Program-made: the position numbers and the translations under genes | Part shown: positions 38,102 to 46,568 of the stretch, one piece after another | Numbering within the stretch: position 1 is the stretch's first letter | How the letters are laid out: the number at the start of each line of letters is the position of its first letter | Origin: an uncultured Alphaproteobacteria bacterium | Lineage (GTDB): Bacteria > Pseudomonadota > Alphaproteobacteria > HIMB59 | Reading direction: 5' to 3' | NCBI GenBank assembly: GCA_902546975.1 | Contig: CACCLU010000003.1 | Span: forward strand, 62,001-126,000 | DNA length: 64,000 bases | Notes under the pieces: model-generated | Databases searched by the model: none | Seen by the model: only the letters and a program-made list of their open reading frames with translations | What the model was told of the DNA's origin: nothing

Positions 38102-39098
38102 GCCTTGCGATTTTCATGTACATCTAAGAGAGGGCCAACTTTTAAAATACGTATTAAAAGAAAATAATAAAAATTTTCAAAAAATTTTAGTTATGCCTAA
38201 TTTAATAAAGCCAATTACTAATAAAAATATTTTATCAAAGTATAGATCCTTCGTTTTAAATAATAATAACAATACTGAAATTCTTTTTACAATCTATTTA
38301 AACCAAGACTGCTCTATTATTGATTTAAAAAATATGGTTAATGAAAAATTATTTTTTGCAGCTAAATTATATCCTCTTCATGCCACTACTAATTCTTCAT
38401 CAGGAGTAAAAGACATCAAAAAAATGTCTAAATATTTCGAATTTTTAGAAAATAATAAAATACCATTATGCTTGCATGGTGAACACATTCATGAAAATGA
38501 TGATCCTTATGAGCGTGAAAAAAGATTTCTTGATTTTGAGTTATCTTGGTTAGTAAAAAATTTTAAAGGTTTAAAGATAACTTTAGAACATATAACAACT
38601 AAAGATTCTGTAGATTTTGTAAAATCGCACAAAAACATTGCAGCTACTATTACAACACATCATTTACTTGAAAATACAAACACTTTTCTTGGAAATTTTT
38701 TAAGACCAGAAATATTTTGTAAACCTGTAATTAAAAGTGTAAATCACCAAAAATCATTATTAAATGCCGCTCTTTCTGGCAATTCAAAATTTTTCTTTGG
38801 TTCTGACTCAGCTCCACATCTTAAAAATCGCAAATTTAATGAGTTTTGTTGTGCTGGTGTATATTCCACAAAATATTCTGTCTCAAATATATTGGAGCTC
38901 TTTTACACCTCAAAAAAGTCAAATAATTTAAATAAATTTTTGACAATTAATGGATGTAAACATTATAACCTTAATTTTGATAACACTCTAATTTCATATT
39001 TTAGAAAAAAAGATTTCACATTTAAAAAATACTCTAAATTCAAAAACGATAGTTTAATTAACTATAATCATTTTAAAAATTACTGGTCTAAAAACTAG
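38085..39098 (+). CDS. pyrC: Dihydroorotase (PyrC, type II)
   Basis: 337 residues. PyrC cyclises carbamoyl aspartate to dihydroorotate in pyrimidine synthesis. The binuclear metal site is visible: His11 and His13 (DFHVHLREG), Lys94 to be carbamylated (AAKLYPLHATTNSS), LCLHGE, LEHITT and GSDSAPH. This is the E. coli-like class, not the ATCase-associated pseudo-dihydroorotase. The stop shares the palindrome CTAG with the convergent purK. Confidence 0.95.
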   Translation: MLKIFKPCDFHVHLREGQLLKYVLKENNKNFQKILVMPNLIKPITNKNILSKYRSFVLNNNNNTEILFTIYLNQDCSIIDLKNMVNEKLFFAAKLYPLHATTNSSSGVKDIKKMSKYFEFLENNKIPLCLHGEHIHENDDPYEREKRFLDFELSWLVKNFKGLKITLEHITTKDSVDFVKSHKNIAATITTHHLLENTNTFLGNFLRPEIFCKPVIKSVNHQKSLLNAALSGNSKFFFGSDSAPHLKNRKFNEFCCAGVYSTKYSVSNILELFYTSKKSNNLNKFLTINGCKHYNLNFDNTLISYFRKKDFTFKKYSKFKNDSLINYNHFKNYWSKN

Positions 39099-40126
39099 AT
39101 TAGAACTTTTGTAAAATGGCCCATTTTTCTGCCAGTTTTGGACTCTTTTTTGTGATAATCATGAAAATATTCATTTTCTTTGAATGATTTCCCACGATAG
39201 TTATAAATATCGTCCCCTAGAATATTTATCATTTCAGATTTAGATTTTAATGAAGGCTCTACCTTTTCAAGATCACATACAGATCTGATATGAGACTCAA
39301 ATTGACTAACATTGTATGACTCAATAGTTAAATGTCCTGAGTTGTGAACTCTGGGAGCTATTTCATTTAATAATAATTTTTTTTCTTCATTTATAAAAAA
39401 TTCTAAACAAAAAGTTCCAACATAGCTTATTTTTTCTGCAAAATTATAAGCATGGTTTGTCGCTTCTTTAATGATCGATTTCTCTGAGTTAGCTGGTGAA
39501 AATGATTTGAAAAGAATTTGATTTTTATGAATATTTTCAATTGGTTGATAGGTAAAAATAGTACCATCTTTATACCTGACAGCAATGATAGAGATTTCTT
39601 GTTGTAAATTAATTTTTTTTTCCAAAATATACTCATTATTTGGTATGTCAGATATATCTTTATAACTATTAATTACTATTTGGCCTTTACCATCATATCC
39701 AAGTTTGCGAGTCTTCAATATTGCAGGAAAAAATTTAGGATCAACTGATTTTAAATCAGATGTATTGTTAATTTCCATATAGGGAACAGTAGGGATATTA
39801 ATCTTATTTACATAATTTTTTTCAGTTAATCGATCTTGAATAATTTGATTAATTTCAGAACTAGGTGAAATTTTAATCTTTTGTTCAATATATGATAAAG
39901 TTTTAAAAGGGATATTTTCAAACTCATAAGTCACAAAATCACATTTTTTAATAAAATTATCTATCTCGTGAAAATCATCATACTTTTTTATTAAGAAGTT
40001 ATTTGCATATTTAATTGCTGGGGAGTCATCAGTATCAGAGTATATAAAAGTTTGAATATTTAATTTACTAGCCACTTGGCATAACATCATACCTAATTGA
40101 CCGCCACCTAAGATACCGATGATCAT
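39095..40126 (-). CDS. purK: 5-(carboxyamino)imidazole ribonucleotide synthase (PurK)
   Basis: 343 residues, ATP-grasp enzyme. The start IIGILGGGQLGMMLCQVA is the PurK signature. Later GYDGKGQIVI is the ATP-binding loop, VGTFCLEFFI and LLNEIAPRVHNSGHLTIE form the metal and nucleotide site. PurK makes N5-CAIR from AIR, ATP and bicarbonate, which PurE then rearranges. The start codon begins at the last base of the purE stop. C-terminal KMGHFTKV is conserved. Confidence 0.96.
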   Translation of the reverse strand: MIIGILGGGQLGMMLCQVASKLNIQTFIYSDTDDSPAIKYANNFLIKKYDDFHEIDNFIKKCDFVTYEFENIPFKTLSYIEQKIKISPSSEINQIIQDRLTEKNYVNKINIPTVPYMEINNTSDLKSVDPKFFPAILKTRKLGYDGKGQIVINSYKDISDIPNNEYILEKKINLQQEISIIAVRYKDGTIFTYQPIENIHKNQILFKSFSPANSEKSIIKEATNHAYNFAEKISYVGTFCLEFFINEEKKLLLNEIAPRVHNSGHLTIESYNVSQFESHIRSVCDLEKVEPSLKSKSEMINILGDDIYNYRGKSFKENEYFHDYHKKESKTGRKMGHFTKVLI

Positions 40127-40614
40127 TATCTAGGTGTCTTTTTAACTTTTTTTGTTTGAGCCAGTCTCCATTTTACTAAACTTCTTTCAATATTGGGGTC
40201 ATAATTACTAATAATTGAAGCTGCATATAATGCAGCATTTTTGGCTCCATTTTCACCAATAGCCACAGTTCCAACTGGAATGCCAAAAGGCATCTGAGCT
40301 ATTGAAAGTAAACTATCTAAGCCTTTTAGTGTTTTTGACTCAATTGGTACCCCGATTACTGGAATATGAGTTATAGCTGCTATCATGCCTGGTAAATGAG
40401 CAGACCCACCAGCTCCAGCAATAATAATCTTTATACCTCTGTCATAAGCTTGTTCAGCATACTCATAGAGTCTTTTGGGAGTTCTGTGAGCTGAAACTAT
40501 TTTTTTTTCATGGACAATCTTTAATTCTTTTAGAATTTTACCCGTATGCCTAAGTGTGGACCAATCGCTTTGGCTTCCCATTACTATTGAGATTTTAGGG
40601 ATAGATATTTTCAT
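40126..40614 (-). CDS. purE: N5-CAIR mutase (PurE, class I)
   Basis: 162 residues. Typical motifs are VMGSQSDWSTL near 12, VSAHRTPKRLYEYA, IAGAGGSAHLPGM, VPIESKTLKGLDSLLS and QMPFGIPVGTVAIG, all matching class I PurE. It converts N5-CAIR to CAIR for purine synthesis and forms octamers. It is coupled by a four-base overlap to the upstream SDR gene and by one base to purK, so purEK seem to be expressed with the photolyase/SDR run. Confidence 0.97.
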   Translation of the reverse strand: MKISIPKISIVMGSQSDWSTLRHTGKILKELKIVHEKKIVSAHRTPKRLYEYAEQAYDRGIKIIIAGAGGSAHLPGMIAAITHIPVIGVPIESKTLKGLDSLLSIAQMPFGIPVGTVAIGENGAKNAALYAASIISNYDPNIERSLVKWRLAQTKKVKKTPR

Positions 40615-41381
40615 TTTTTTGAAAACTTTTTTTCAGTGATTTTGAAGTAAAGTTTATAAGGCAATACTTTACCAAATTTCATTATAGAATTAAAAGGAAA
40701 AGGGAAGGATATTTCAAAACCTTTTTTATATATTTTACTATAAATAATCCTAGCTGCATCTTTGGGTGACATTAAATATGGCATTTTAAATGAATTTACT
40801 TTTGTAGCAGGAGTTTCTACAAATCCTGGACAGATAAGTTTTACATTGAGATTATCATGCATTTCAGATTTTATAGCCTCGGCTAGATTAATTAAAGCCG
40901 CCTTTGAGGGTCCGTATAAAATAGATTTTGGGAGACCCTTATATCCAGCTGTGGAGGACATTATTGCCAAGGTATAATTTGAATTTAGCTCGAAATTTTT
41001 TTTTATTAGCTCTATTGATAAATAAATACTTAAAACATTGGTATCAAAAGTTGCCTTGGCATTTTCAAAGTTAAAATCATTTAGACTATCGGGAATATAA
41101 ATACCCGCATTTAAAATAAATGTACTTATATTCGCATTTTTTTTAAATACCTCATCTATAATTAGCTTGCTTGAGTCAAAATTTGATAAATCTGTTTTTA
41201 CAAACTCAAATTTTGGATTATCAATTGTTTCATTAGGTATTTTGGTATCATCTCTCGCTAAGCCTATCACATTCCAGCCTTGTCTGAGATATTCTTCACA
41301 AAGTGCGTAGCCAATCCCACTACTAGCACCTGTTATAAAAACTACTCTATCTTGTATATTCTTTGATGAATTTTTTTGCAT
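40611..41381 (-). CDS. Short-chain dehydrogenase/reductase
   Basis: 256 residues. The NAD(P) loop TGASSGIGYAL is at about 16-26, NAG at ILNAGIY, catalytic Ser in MSSTAGYKG and Tyr-x3-Lys in YGPSKAA. After the core comes a C-terminal stretch ending FKITEKKFSKK, resembling SDRs that act on lipid-like substrates. Its start lies 35 bases inside the upstream photolyase-like gene, and its stop overlaps purE by four bases. The substrate cannot be assigned. Confidence 0.9.
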   Translation of the reverse strand: MQKNSSKNIQDRVVFITGASSGIGYALCEEYLRQGWNVIGLARDDTKIPNETIDNPKFEFVKTDLSNFDSSKLIIDEVFKKNANISTFILNAGIYIPDSLNDFNFENAKATFDTNVLSIYLSIELIKKNFELNSNYTLAIMSSTAGYKGLPKSILYGPSKAALINLAEAIKSEMHDNLNVKLICPGFVETPATKVNSFKMPYLMSPKDAARIIYSKIYKKGFEISFPFPFNSIMKFGKVLPYKLYFKITEKKFSKK

Positions 41382-42834
41382 TAGATATATGAGTACTAAT
41401 TTTAGACTTGTCCATTTTATTTACAGTATAGTACATCATAGAGAGTCTCTGATTAGTTTTAAAATAATTTTTATTTTTATATATAAAATTCCAATATAAA
41501 CCATCTAGTGTTTGTGTCCAATCTCCCCGACTATAATTACTCATTTTTAGTAAGTAATTTGAACCGCATAAATATGGTTTTGTTGCAAAAATACCTCCAT
41601 CGCTAAACATCCCCATTCCATAGACATTTGGTGTCATAACCCAATCAGATGAGTCAATGAATGTTTCCATAAACCATTTATAAACTTCAGATGGCTTTAA
41701 TCCAGCTAAGTTCATTATATTACTAATTATCATCAATCTTGGGATATGGTGAACATATCCACTTTTTTTTAAATTTAATATCATGTCATTTAAAATAGGA
41801 ATGTTTGTTGTACCCTCATACCAATGTTTTGTTAATTTTCTGTCATTTCCAAAAAAGTTACCTTTATTGAAATCTTTATAATAGTGAATATTTAAGTATC
41901 TCATAAATTCTCTCCAACCAAAGATTTGTCTTATAAACCCTTCGTAATTATTGATGCCAACTTTAGAATAAGAAATAGAGCTCAATTTATTGAGCACTTG
42001 TTCTGGGGTTATTAAACCTATATTTAATGGTGCACTAATTAAGCTATGATTAATGTATGGATCACTGCTGCTCACAAAATCTTCGTAATGTCCAAAGTTT
42101 TCAAGTTTGCTGCTAATAAAATTATCAAGAACTTTTAATGAGTCTTTAAAATTCATTGGAAATATAATTTTCTTTTCTAAATTTCCAAAGTGTTTTGAAA
42201 AAAATTTATCAATTAATTTTTTTATTTCCTCAAAATATTTTGACTCATATGTATAAGATTTAGGACTTTGATAACCTTTAGGAACTCTTTTTCTATTATC
42301 CTCATCGAAACTCCACTTATCTCCAATAGGTTTATTGTCTTTTACAAATATTTGAAAATTTTTCCGCACATTGCTATAAAAATTAGCAAGTTGAGGTTTT
42401 TTTGTAGTAACCATATCTTTATAATCGGCTCTACTAACAAGGAACATAGGAGATTTATGAAAAATTAGTTCAATTTTGTTATTTTTACAAAATTGTTCAA
42501 ATTTAATTCTGAAGTCTAGGTCTTCTATTTCAAAGATATTGATTTTAGAAATATTTTTTTTACTTAAGAAGCTTTTTAGACCAGCAAAATAGTCCTTGTA
42601 ATTAGAAATATTTTTATCAAGAGAAATATAATTTACTTTAAAATTATTTTTTTTTAGATAGTCCCTGTATTCCCTCATTGATGCCAAAAAATAATAAATT
42701 TTTTGTTTGTGGTGTTTAAAGTAACTACAAAGTCCCATATCCTCTTGTATAAAAAAATCACATGAGTTTTTGAATTCTGTTAAGTACTTCTTATCAAATA
42801 GTTGATTTCCAAGAACTACAAAGCATCCCTTCAT
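41347..42834 (-). CDS. Cryptochrome/photolyase-related protein (PhrB-like, DUF-type N-terminus), no Fe-S ligands
   Basis: 495 residues. The N-terminal Rossmann-like domain (VVLGNQLFD, QEDMGLCSYFKHHKQKIYYFLASM) and the FAD domain (FGWREFMRYLNIHYY, YVHHIPRLMIISNIMNLAG, SSDWVMTPNVYGMGMFSDGG) match the prokaryotic PhrB/deoxyribodipyrimidine photolyase-related family. In PhrB four cysteines hold a [4Fe-4S] cluster. Here those positions read NLAGLKPSEVY and MSNYSRGDWTQTLDGLYW, without the cysteines. It may repair (6-4) photoproducts or act as a blue-light receptor, both by family inference. It sits between two SDR genes. Confidence 0.9.
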   Translation of the reverse strand: MKGCFVVLGNQLFDKKYLTEFKNSCDFFIQEDMGLCSYFKHHKQKIYYFLASMREYRDYLKKNNFKVNYISLDKNISNYKDYFAGLKSFLSKKNISKINIFEIEDLDFRIKFEQFCKNNKIELIFHKSPMFLVSRADYKDMVTTKKPQLANFYSNVRKNFQIFVKDNKPIGDKWSFDEDNRKRVPKGYQSPKSYTYESKYFEEIKKLIDKFFSKHFGNLEKKIIFPMNFKDSLKVLDNFISSKLENFGHYEDFVSSSDPYINHSLISAPLNIGLITPEQVLNKLSSISYSKVGINNYEGFIRQIFGWREFMRYLNIHYYKDFNKGNFFGNDRKLTKHWYEGTTNIPILNDMILNLKKSGYVHHIPRLMIISNIMNLAGLKPSEVYKWFMETFIDSSDWVMTPNVYGMGMFSDGGIFATKPYLCGSNYLLKMSNYSRGDWTQTLDGLYWNFIYKNKNYFKTNQRLSMMYYTVNKMDKSKISTHISNAKKFIKEYTR

Positions 42835-42844
42835 ATTGTTTTTA

Positions 42845-43546
42845 TTATTTTGTGATTAAAGTTGATCTTCCACCGTCTAGTTGGAAGTTTTGTCCTGTAA
42901 TCCATGATGATTTTTTAGATACCAAGAAAGAAGCCAAATTACCTATGTCATCACCTGTTCCAAGTCTTGACATAGGGTGAAGCTTTCCAATTCCTTCAGC
43001 AATCTTTTCATTAGAAACCATAAAATTTGACATTTTGGAAAAAGATAGGCTAGGAGATATTGTATTAAATCTTATTTTAGGAGCATAGTCTGCAGCTAAA
43101 GAATTTGATAAACCAATTAATGCACTTTTTGCAGAGGAGATTGCTGTATGATTTTTAAAACCTCTAACAGCTGCTATTGATGAAAAAAATACTACTGAAG
43201 ATGAATCCGACATCTTAGTTATGCAATGATTCAGGAAATGAACGATATTATAAAAATTTTCATCCATAATTTTTTTAAAATCATCAACAGAGGTGCTTGA
43301 AAAAGGTTTTAAGTTTATCGAGCCAATGGCAAAAATTATGCCAGATATTTCATAGTTAATAGATTGTATGAAGCTTTCTGTATTCGTGTAATCATTAATA
43401 TCTAAAACATTTTTTTCAAAATTACCTTCAACATCACTATCAAACTCACTTCTTGATATTAGAACTAAATCATTATCATCTTTTAGGTTGTTAACACATG
43501 ATTTGCCAACAGAACCATTTGCACCAATAACTAGAATTTTACCCAT
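42845..43546 (-). CDS. SDR-fold protein lacking the catalytic tyrosine
   Basis: 233 residues. The nucleotide loop GANGSVGKS is near 8-16, and the strand VVFFSSIAAVRG holds the usual Ser. The following motif reads HTAISSAKSALIG, so the residue four before Lys is Ile rather than Tyr. The C-terminal end WITGQNFQLDGGRST is the classical SDR family ending. Without Tyr it is probably a poor oxidoreductase or uses a different acid-base residue. It starts the run SDR - photolyase-like - SDR - purEK, ten bases before the photolyase-like gene. Confidence 0.85.
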   Translation of the reverse strand: MGKILVIGANGSVGKSCVNNLKDDNDLVLISRSEFDSDVEGNFEKNVLDINDYTNTESFIQSINYEISGIIFAIGSINLKPFSSTSVDDFKKIMDENFYNIVHFLNHCITKMSDSSSVVFFSSIAAVRGFKNHTAISSAKSALIGLSNSLAADYAPKIRFNTISPSLSFSKMSNFMVSNEKIAEGIGKLHPMSRLGTGDDIGNLASFLVSKKSSWITGQNFQLDGGRSTLITK

Positions 43547-43578
43547 GCAGTTTATACAAAATGTAACCCTAATTAGAT

Positions 43579-44598
43579 TTAATTCTTAAGTATTTGAAGG
43601 CTATAACATGTAGCTGATACAAACAATAAAGTGCCTATTATTTGATGGATAGAACCTAAAGAGACTTGAACATTACTCAAAACAACAAAAACACCAATAA
43701 ATAACTGAATTAAAACTAGAAATAGCACAATCAGGAAATGGATTTTTTGATATTTATTTTCAATTCCCTTTAAATGTCTAAAGCACATATAGAGAATTGC
43801 TAAAAATGATAAATAAGCTAAGGCTCTATGAAAAAAATGTATGAAGACACTGTTATCAAAAAAACCAAAAAGTCTATCCTCAATAAAAATTAAATTCTCA
43901 GGAATGTAATTATCTCCCATTTTGGGCCAAGTATTAAATGATTTTCCTGCATCTAAGCCAGCCATAAATGCACCGTAAATTACCGTAAAAAAAATTATTA
44001 TATTAAAAAAAATAAAAAAAATTTTATGTGAGCTAAAATTATTTTTATAAATTCCAATATCAAGCCTTTTTAAGAAAAGATAAGCAATTAAAGAGAGAAT
44101 TATTTGAGCTATAATTAAGTGAACGGCAAGTCTTAAATGGCTAACGTATGGATTAACATCTAATCCACTTTTTACCATCCACCATCCGATAATACCTTGT
44201 GCCCCTCCAAGAAAAAGAAGAAATGAATATGAGTATAGCTCCTCATTAGAAAAGTATTTTTTCAAAGCAAAGTAAATAAAAGGGATGATAAAGATAATGC
44301 CTATTAGTCTTCCCAATACTCTATGTCCATATTCCCACCAAAAGATGTATTTAAACTCTGATAGTGTCATGTTTATGTTTTTTATTTGATATTCAGGATA
44401 TTGCTTATAGTCTTCAAAAACTTTTAACCAATCTCCATGAGATAAAGGGGGTATTGTTCCCAAAAATAATCTCCAATCAACCATGGACAAACCAGACTCA
44501 GTTAATCTTGTCAAACCACCAACAATGATCATTAGCAATATAACTGACATGAGACTTACAAGCCAAAGACTTATCTGAAAATTCTCGGATTTATACAT
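43579..44598 (-). CDS. ctaA: Heme A synthase (CtaA/Cox15)
   Basis: 339 residues with about eight transmembrane helices. It oxidises heme O to heme A for aa3-type cytochrome oxidase. Conserved histidines occur in WWEYGHRVLGR, HLRLAVHLIIAQ, FFHRALAYL and IHQIIGTLL. The N-terminal GGLTRLTESGLSMVDW is diagnostic for the alphaproteobacterial/mitochondrial type. Its presence implies aerobic respiration through an aa3 oxidase encoded elsewhere. There are 32 bases before the SDR gene, so it may be co-transcribed. Confidence 0.96.
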   Translation of the reverse strand: MYKSENFQISLWLVSLMSVILLMIIVGGLTRLTESGLSMVDWRLFLGTIPPLSHGDWLKVFEDYKQYPEYQIKNINMTLSEFKYIFWWEYGHRVLGRLIGIIFIIPFIYFALKKYFSNEELYSYSFLLFLGGAQGIIGWWMVKSGLDVNPYVSHLRLAVHLIIAQIILSLIAYLFLKRLDIGIYKNNFSSHKIFFIFFNIIIFFTVIYGAFMAGLDAGKSFNTWPKMGDNYIPENLIFIEDRLFGFFDNSVFIHFFHRALAYLSFLAILYMCFRHLKGIENKYQKIHFLIVLFLVLIQLFIGVFVVLSNVQVSLGSIHQIIGTLLFVSATCYSLQILKN

Positions 44599-44706
44599 CT
44601 AATCTAAATTTATAATTTTTTAGAATATATTTAGTATATTAATTTTAGTCGCATTAAGCCTGTCTAACTGATAGATCTTATAGACTAAATATTTAAAAAT
44701 TTCAAA

Positions 44707-45024
44707 ATGACATATCATATTAACGTTATAGATCATGAGGGTTCACCTCATAAAATTGAAGCAACAGTTGGTTTTTCAATAATGGAGATTATTAGAGACG
44801 CTGGATTAGATATTGAGGCTATATGTGGGGGTTGTTGCGCTTGTGCCACCTGCCATTGTTATGTCGATGAAAATTGGTTAGAAAAAATATCAAAGGCTGA
44901 TGACGATGAGGAATCTATGCTTGACCAAGCTATGGATATAAAAAAAAATTCAAGACTCTCATGTCAAATTCCATTTACAGAAGAGCTCAATGGTATTACT
45001 CTAACATTAGCACCTAAATTTTGA
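44707..45024 (+). CDS. Adrenodoxin-type [2Fe-2S] ferredoxin
   Basis: 105 residues. The cluster motif is Cys40-x5-Cys46-x2-Cys49 in AICGGCCACATCHCYV, with the fourth ligand in LSCQIPF. It has two additional cysteines compared with the common CGGSCACATCHVYV pattern (positions 43 and 51). Such ferredoxins supply electrons for Fe-S cluster assembly or to P450 and heme-modifying enzymes. The divergent neighbour ctaA needs ferredoxin in mitochondria, which makes a functional link possible but unproven. The stop and the lysK start overlap as TTGA. Confidence 0.93.
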   Translation: MTYHINVIDHEGSPHKIEATVGFSIMEIIRDAGLDIEAICGGCCACATCHCYVDENWLEKISKADDDEESMLDQAMDIKKNSRLSCQIPFTEELNGITLTLAPKF

Positions 45025-46568
45025 CTGATTATAACTCATACAAATCCTGGCCATTTAATGAAGCAAAAAAAATTGTAAAACGCTTTGAAAAAAATAACCC
45101 AAAAGACAAAATAATCTTTGAAACTGGGTACGGCCCATCCGGCTTACCTCATATTGGTACTTTTGGAGAAGTGCTAAGGACAAATATGGTAAGATTTTGC
45201 TATGAAAAATTGACTGGTAAAGAGACAGACCTCATAGCATTTTCTGATGATATGGATGGCTTTAGAAAAGTCCCTGATAACATCCCAAACAAAGAAAAAT
45301 TATCTGACTACCTTGATTACCCTCTGACATCCGTCCCAGATCCATTTGAGTTGTTTAATAGTTTTGGTGAACACAATAATTCAAAACTTAAAGATTTTTT
45401 AAATAGATTTAATTTGCCTTTTTCTTTTCAAAGTTCAACAGATGCTTATAAATCAGGATTGTTTAATGAAACAATAAAGAAAATTATAAAAAATTATGAT
45501 GAAATTATTAATGTAGTTCTTCCGACACTTGGTGAAGAAAGAAGAAAATCTTATAGTCCATTTTTTCCAATCAGTGAAATAACTGGTAAAATATTGCAAG
45601 TTCCAATTGAAGAAATTAATAATGATGAATTTTCTGTTTCATATTATGAGGACGGTGTATTGAAGTCTAAATCAGTTTTAGATGGCAATTGTAAACTTCA
45701 GTGGAAAGTTGATTGGGCAATGAGGTGGGCTGCTTTCGATGTGGACTATGAAATGTGTGGTAAAGATTTAACAGAGAGCTATACCCTATCATCTAAGATA
45801 TGTAAGATAATCGGTTCTAAGCCTCCTGAAAATTTAATTTATGAGCTATTTCTCGATGAAAATGCAGAAAAAATTAGTAAGTCAAAAGGCAATGGTATAA
45901 GCATCGATGATTGGCTCAAATATTCTATTGAAGAGAGTTTGGCCATGTTTATGTATCAGAGACCAACAACTGCAAAGAAACTTTATTTTGATGTTATTCC
46001 TAAAAATACCGATGAATACTTATCGCATGTTAACAAATTAGAGTCCGACGATCTGAATCCAGATAACCCTGCTTGGCATATTCATAAAGCTGAAAGCCCA
46101 TCATATAAATCTAAAATTAATTATAGTTTAATCCTAAATATTATATCAGTTTGCAAGTCTGAGGACTCTAATGTGATATTTGGTTTAATAAAAAATTATC
46201 AATCTAATTTTAGTAAAGCGGAAACTGATCTTATTAATAGAATGATTGATTGTGGTATTAATTATTTTAGGGACTTTATACAGCCAAATTTAAACTTTAA
46301 AATTCCAAATTCTGAAGAATTAATTATACTTAAAGAAGTTGTGTCTAAATTAAAAGAAGTAGAGTCTTCGGCTGATGCAGATGAATTTCAAACTGCAATT
46401 TTTAGTGTCGGAAAAAATTCTGTCTATAGAGAGAATATTAAAGAATTTTTTAAACTTATTTATCAAGTTGTTTTTGGTCAAGAGAATGGGCCAAGATTGG
46501 GCTCATTTACTAAAATTTATACTAAAGATAAAACTCTGGAGTTGTTTAACTCGAAGCTAAATGTATAA
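45021..46568 (+). CDS. lysK: Lysyl-tRNA synthetase, class I
   Basis: 515 residues with a TTG start overlapping the ferredoxin stop. The class I signatures are HIGT in YGPSGLPHIGTFGE (about 37-50) and KISKSKG near 284-290. DDMDGFRKVPDN is characteristic of the archaeal/alphaproteobacterial LysRS class I. It replaces the class II lysS of most bacteria and is standard in alphaproteobacteria. The C-terminal anticodon-binding helical domain is complete. It overlaps pyrD by eight bases. Confidence 0.96.
   Translation: MTDYNSYKSWPFNEAKKIVKRFEKNNPKDKIIFETGYGPSGLPHIGTFGEVLRTNMVRFCYEKLTGKETDLIAFSDDMDGFRKVPDNIPNKEKLSDYLDYPLTSVPDPFELFNSFGEHNNSKLKDFLNRFNLPFSFQSSTDAYKSGLFNETIKKIIKNYDEIINVVLPTLGEERRKSYSPFFPISEITGKILQVPIEEINNDEFSVSYYEDGVLKSKSVLDGNCKLQWKVDWAMRWAAFDVDYEMCGKDLTESYTLSSKICKIIGSKPPENLIYELFLDENAEKISKSKGNGISIDDWLKYSIEESLAMFMYQRPTTAKKLYFDVIPKNTDEYLSHVNKLESDDLNPDNPAWHIHKAESPSYKSKINYSLILNIISVCKSEDSNVIFGLIKNYQSNFSKAETDLINRMIDCGINYFRDFIQPNLNFKIPNSEELIILKEVVSKLKEVESSADADEFQTAIFSVGKNSVYRENIKEFFKLIYQVVFGQENGPRLGSFTKIYTKDKTLELFNSKLNV

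Noticed and set aside
44665-44690. GTCTA...TAGAC inverted repeat between ctaA and the ferredoxin gene
   Set aside because: Only five paired bases with several mismatches inside; too weak for a confident operator or terminator.
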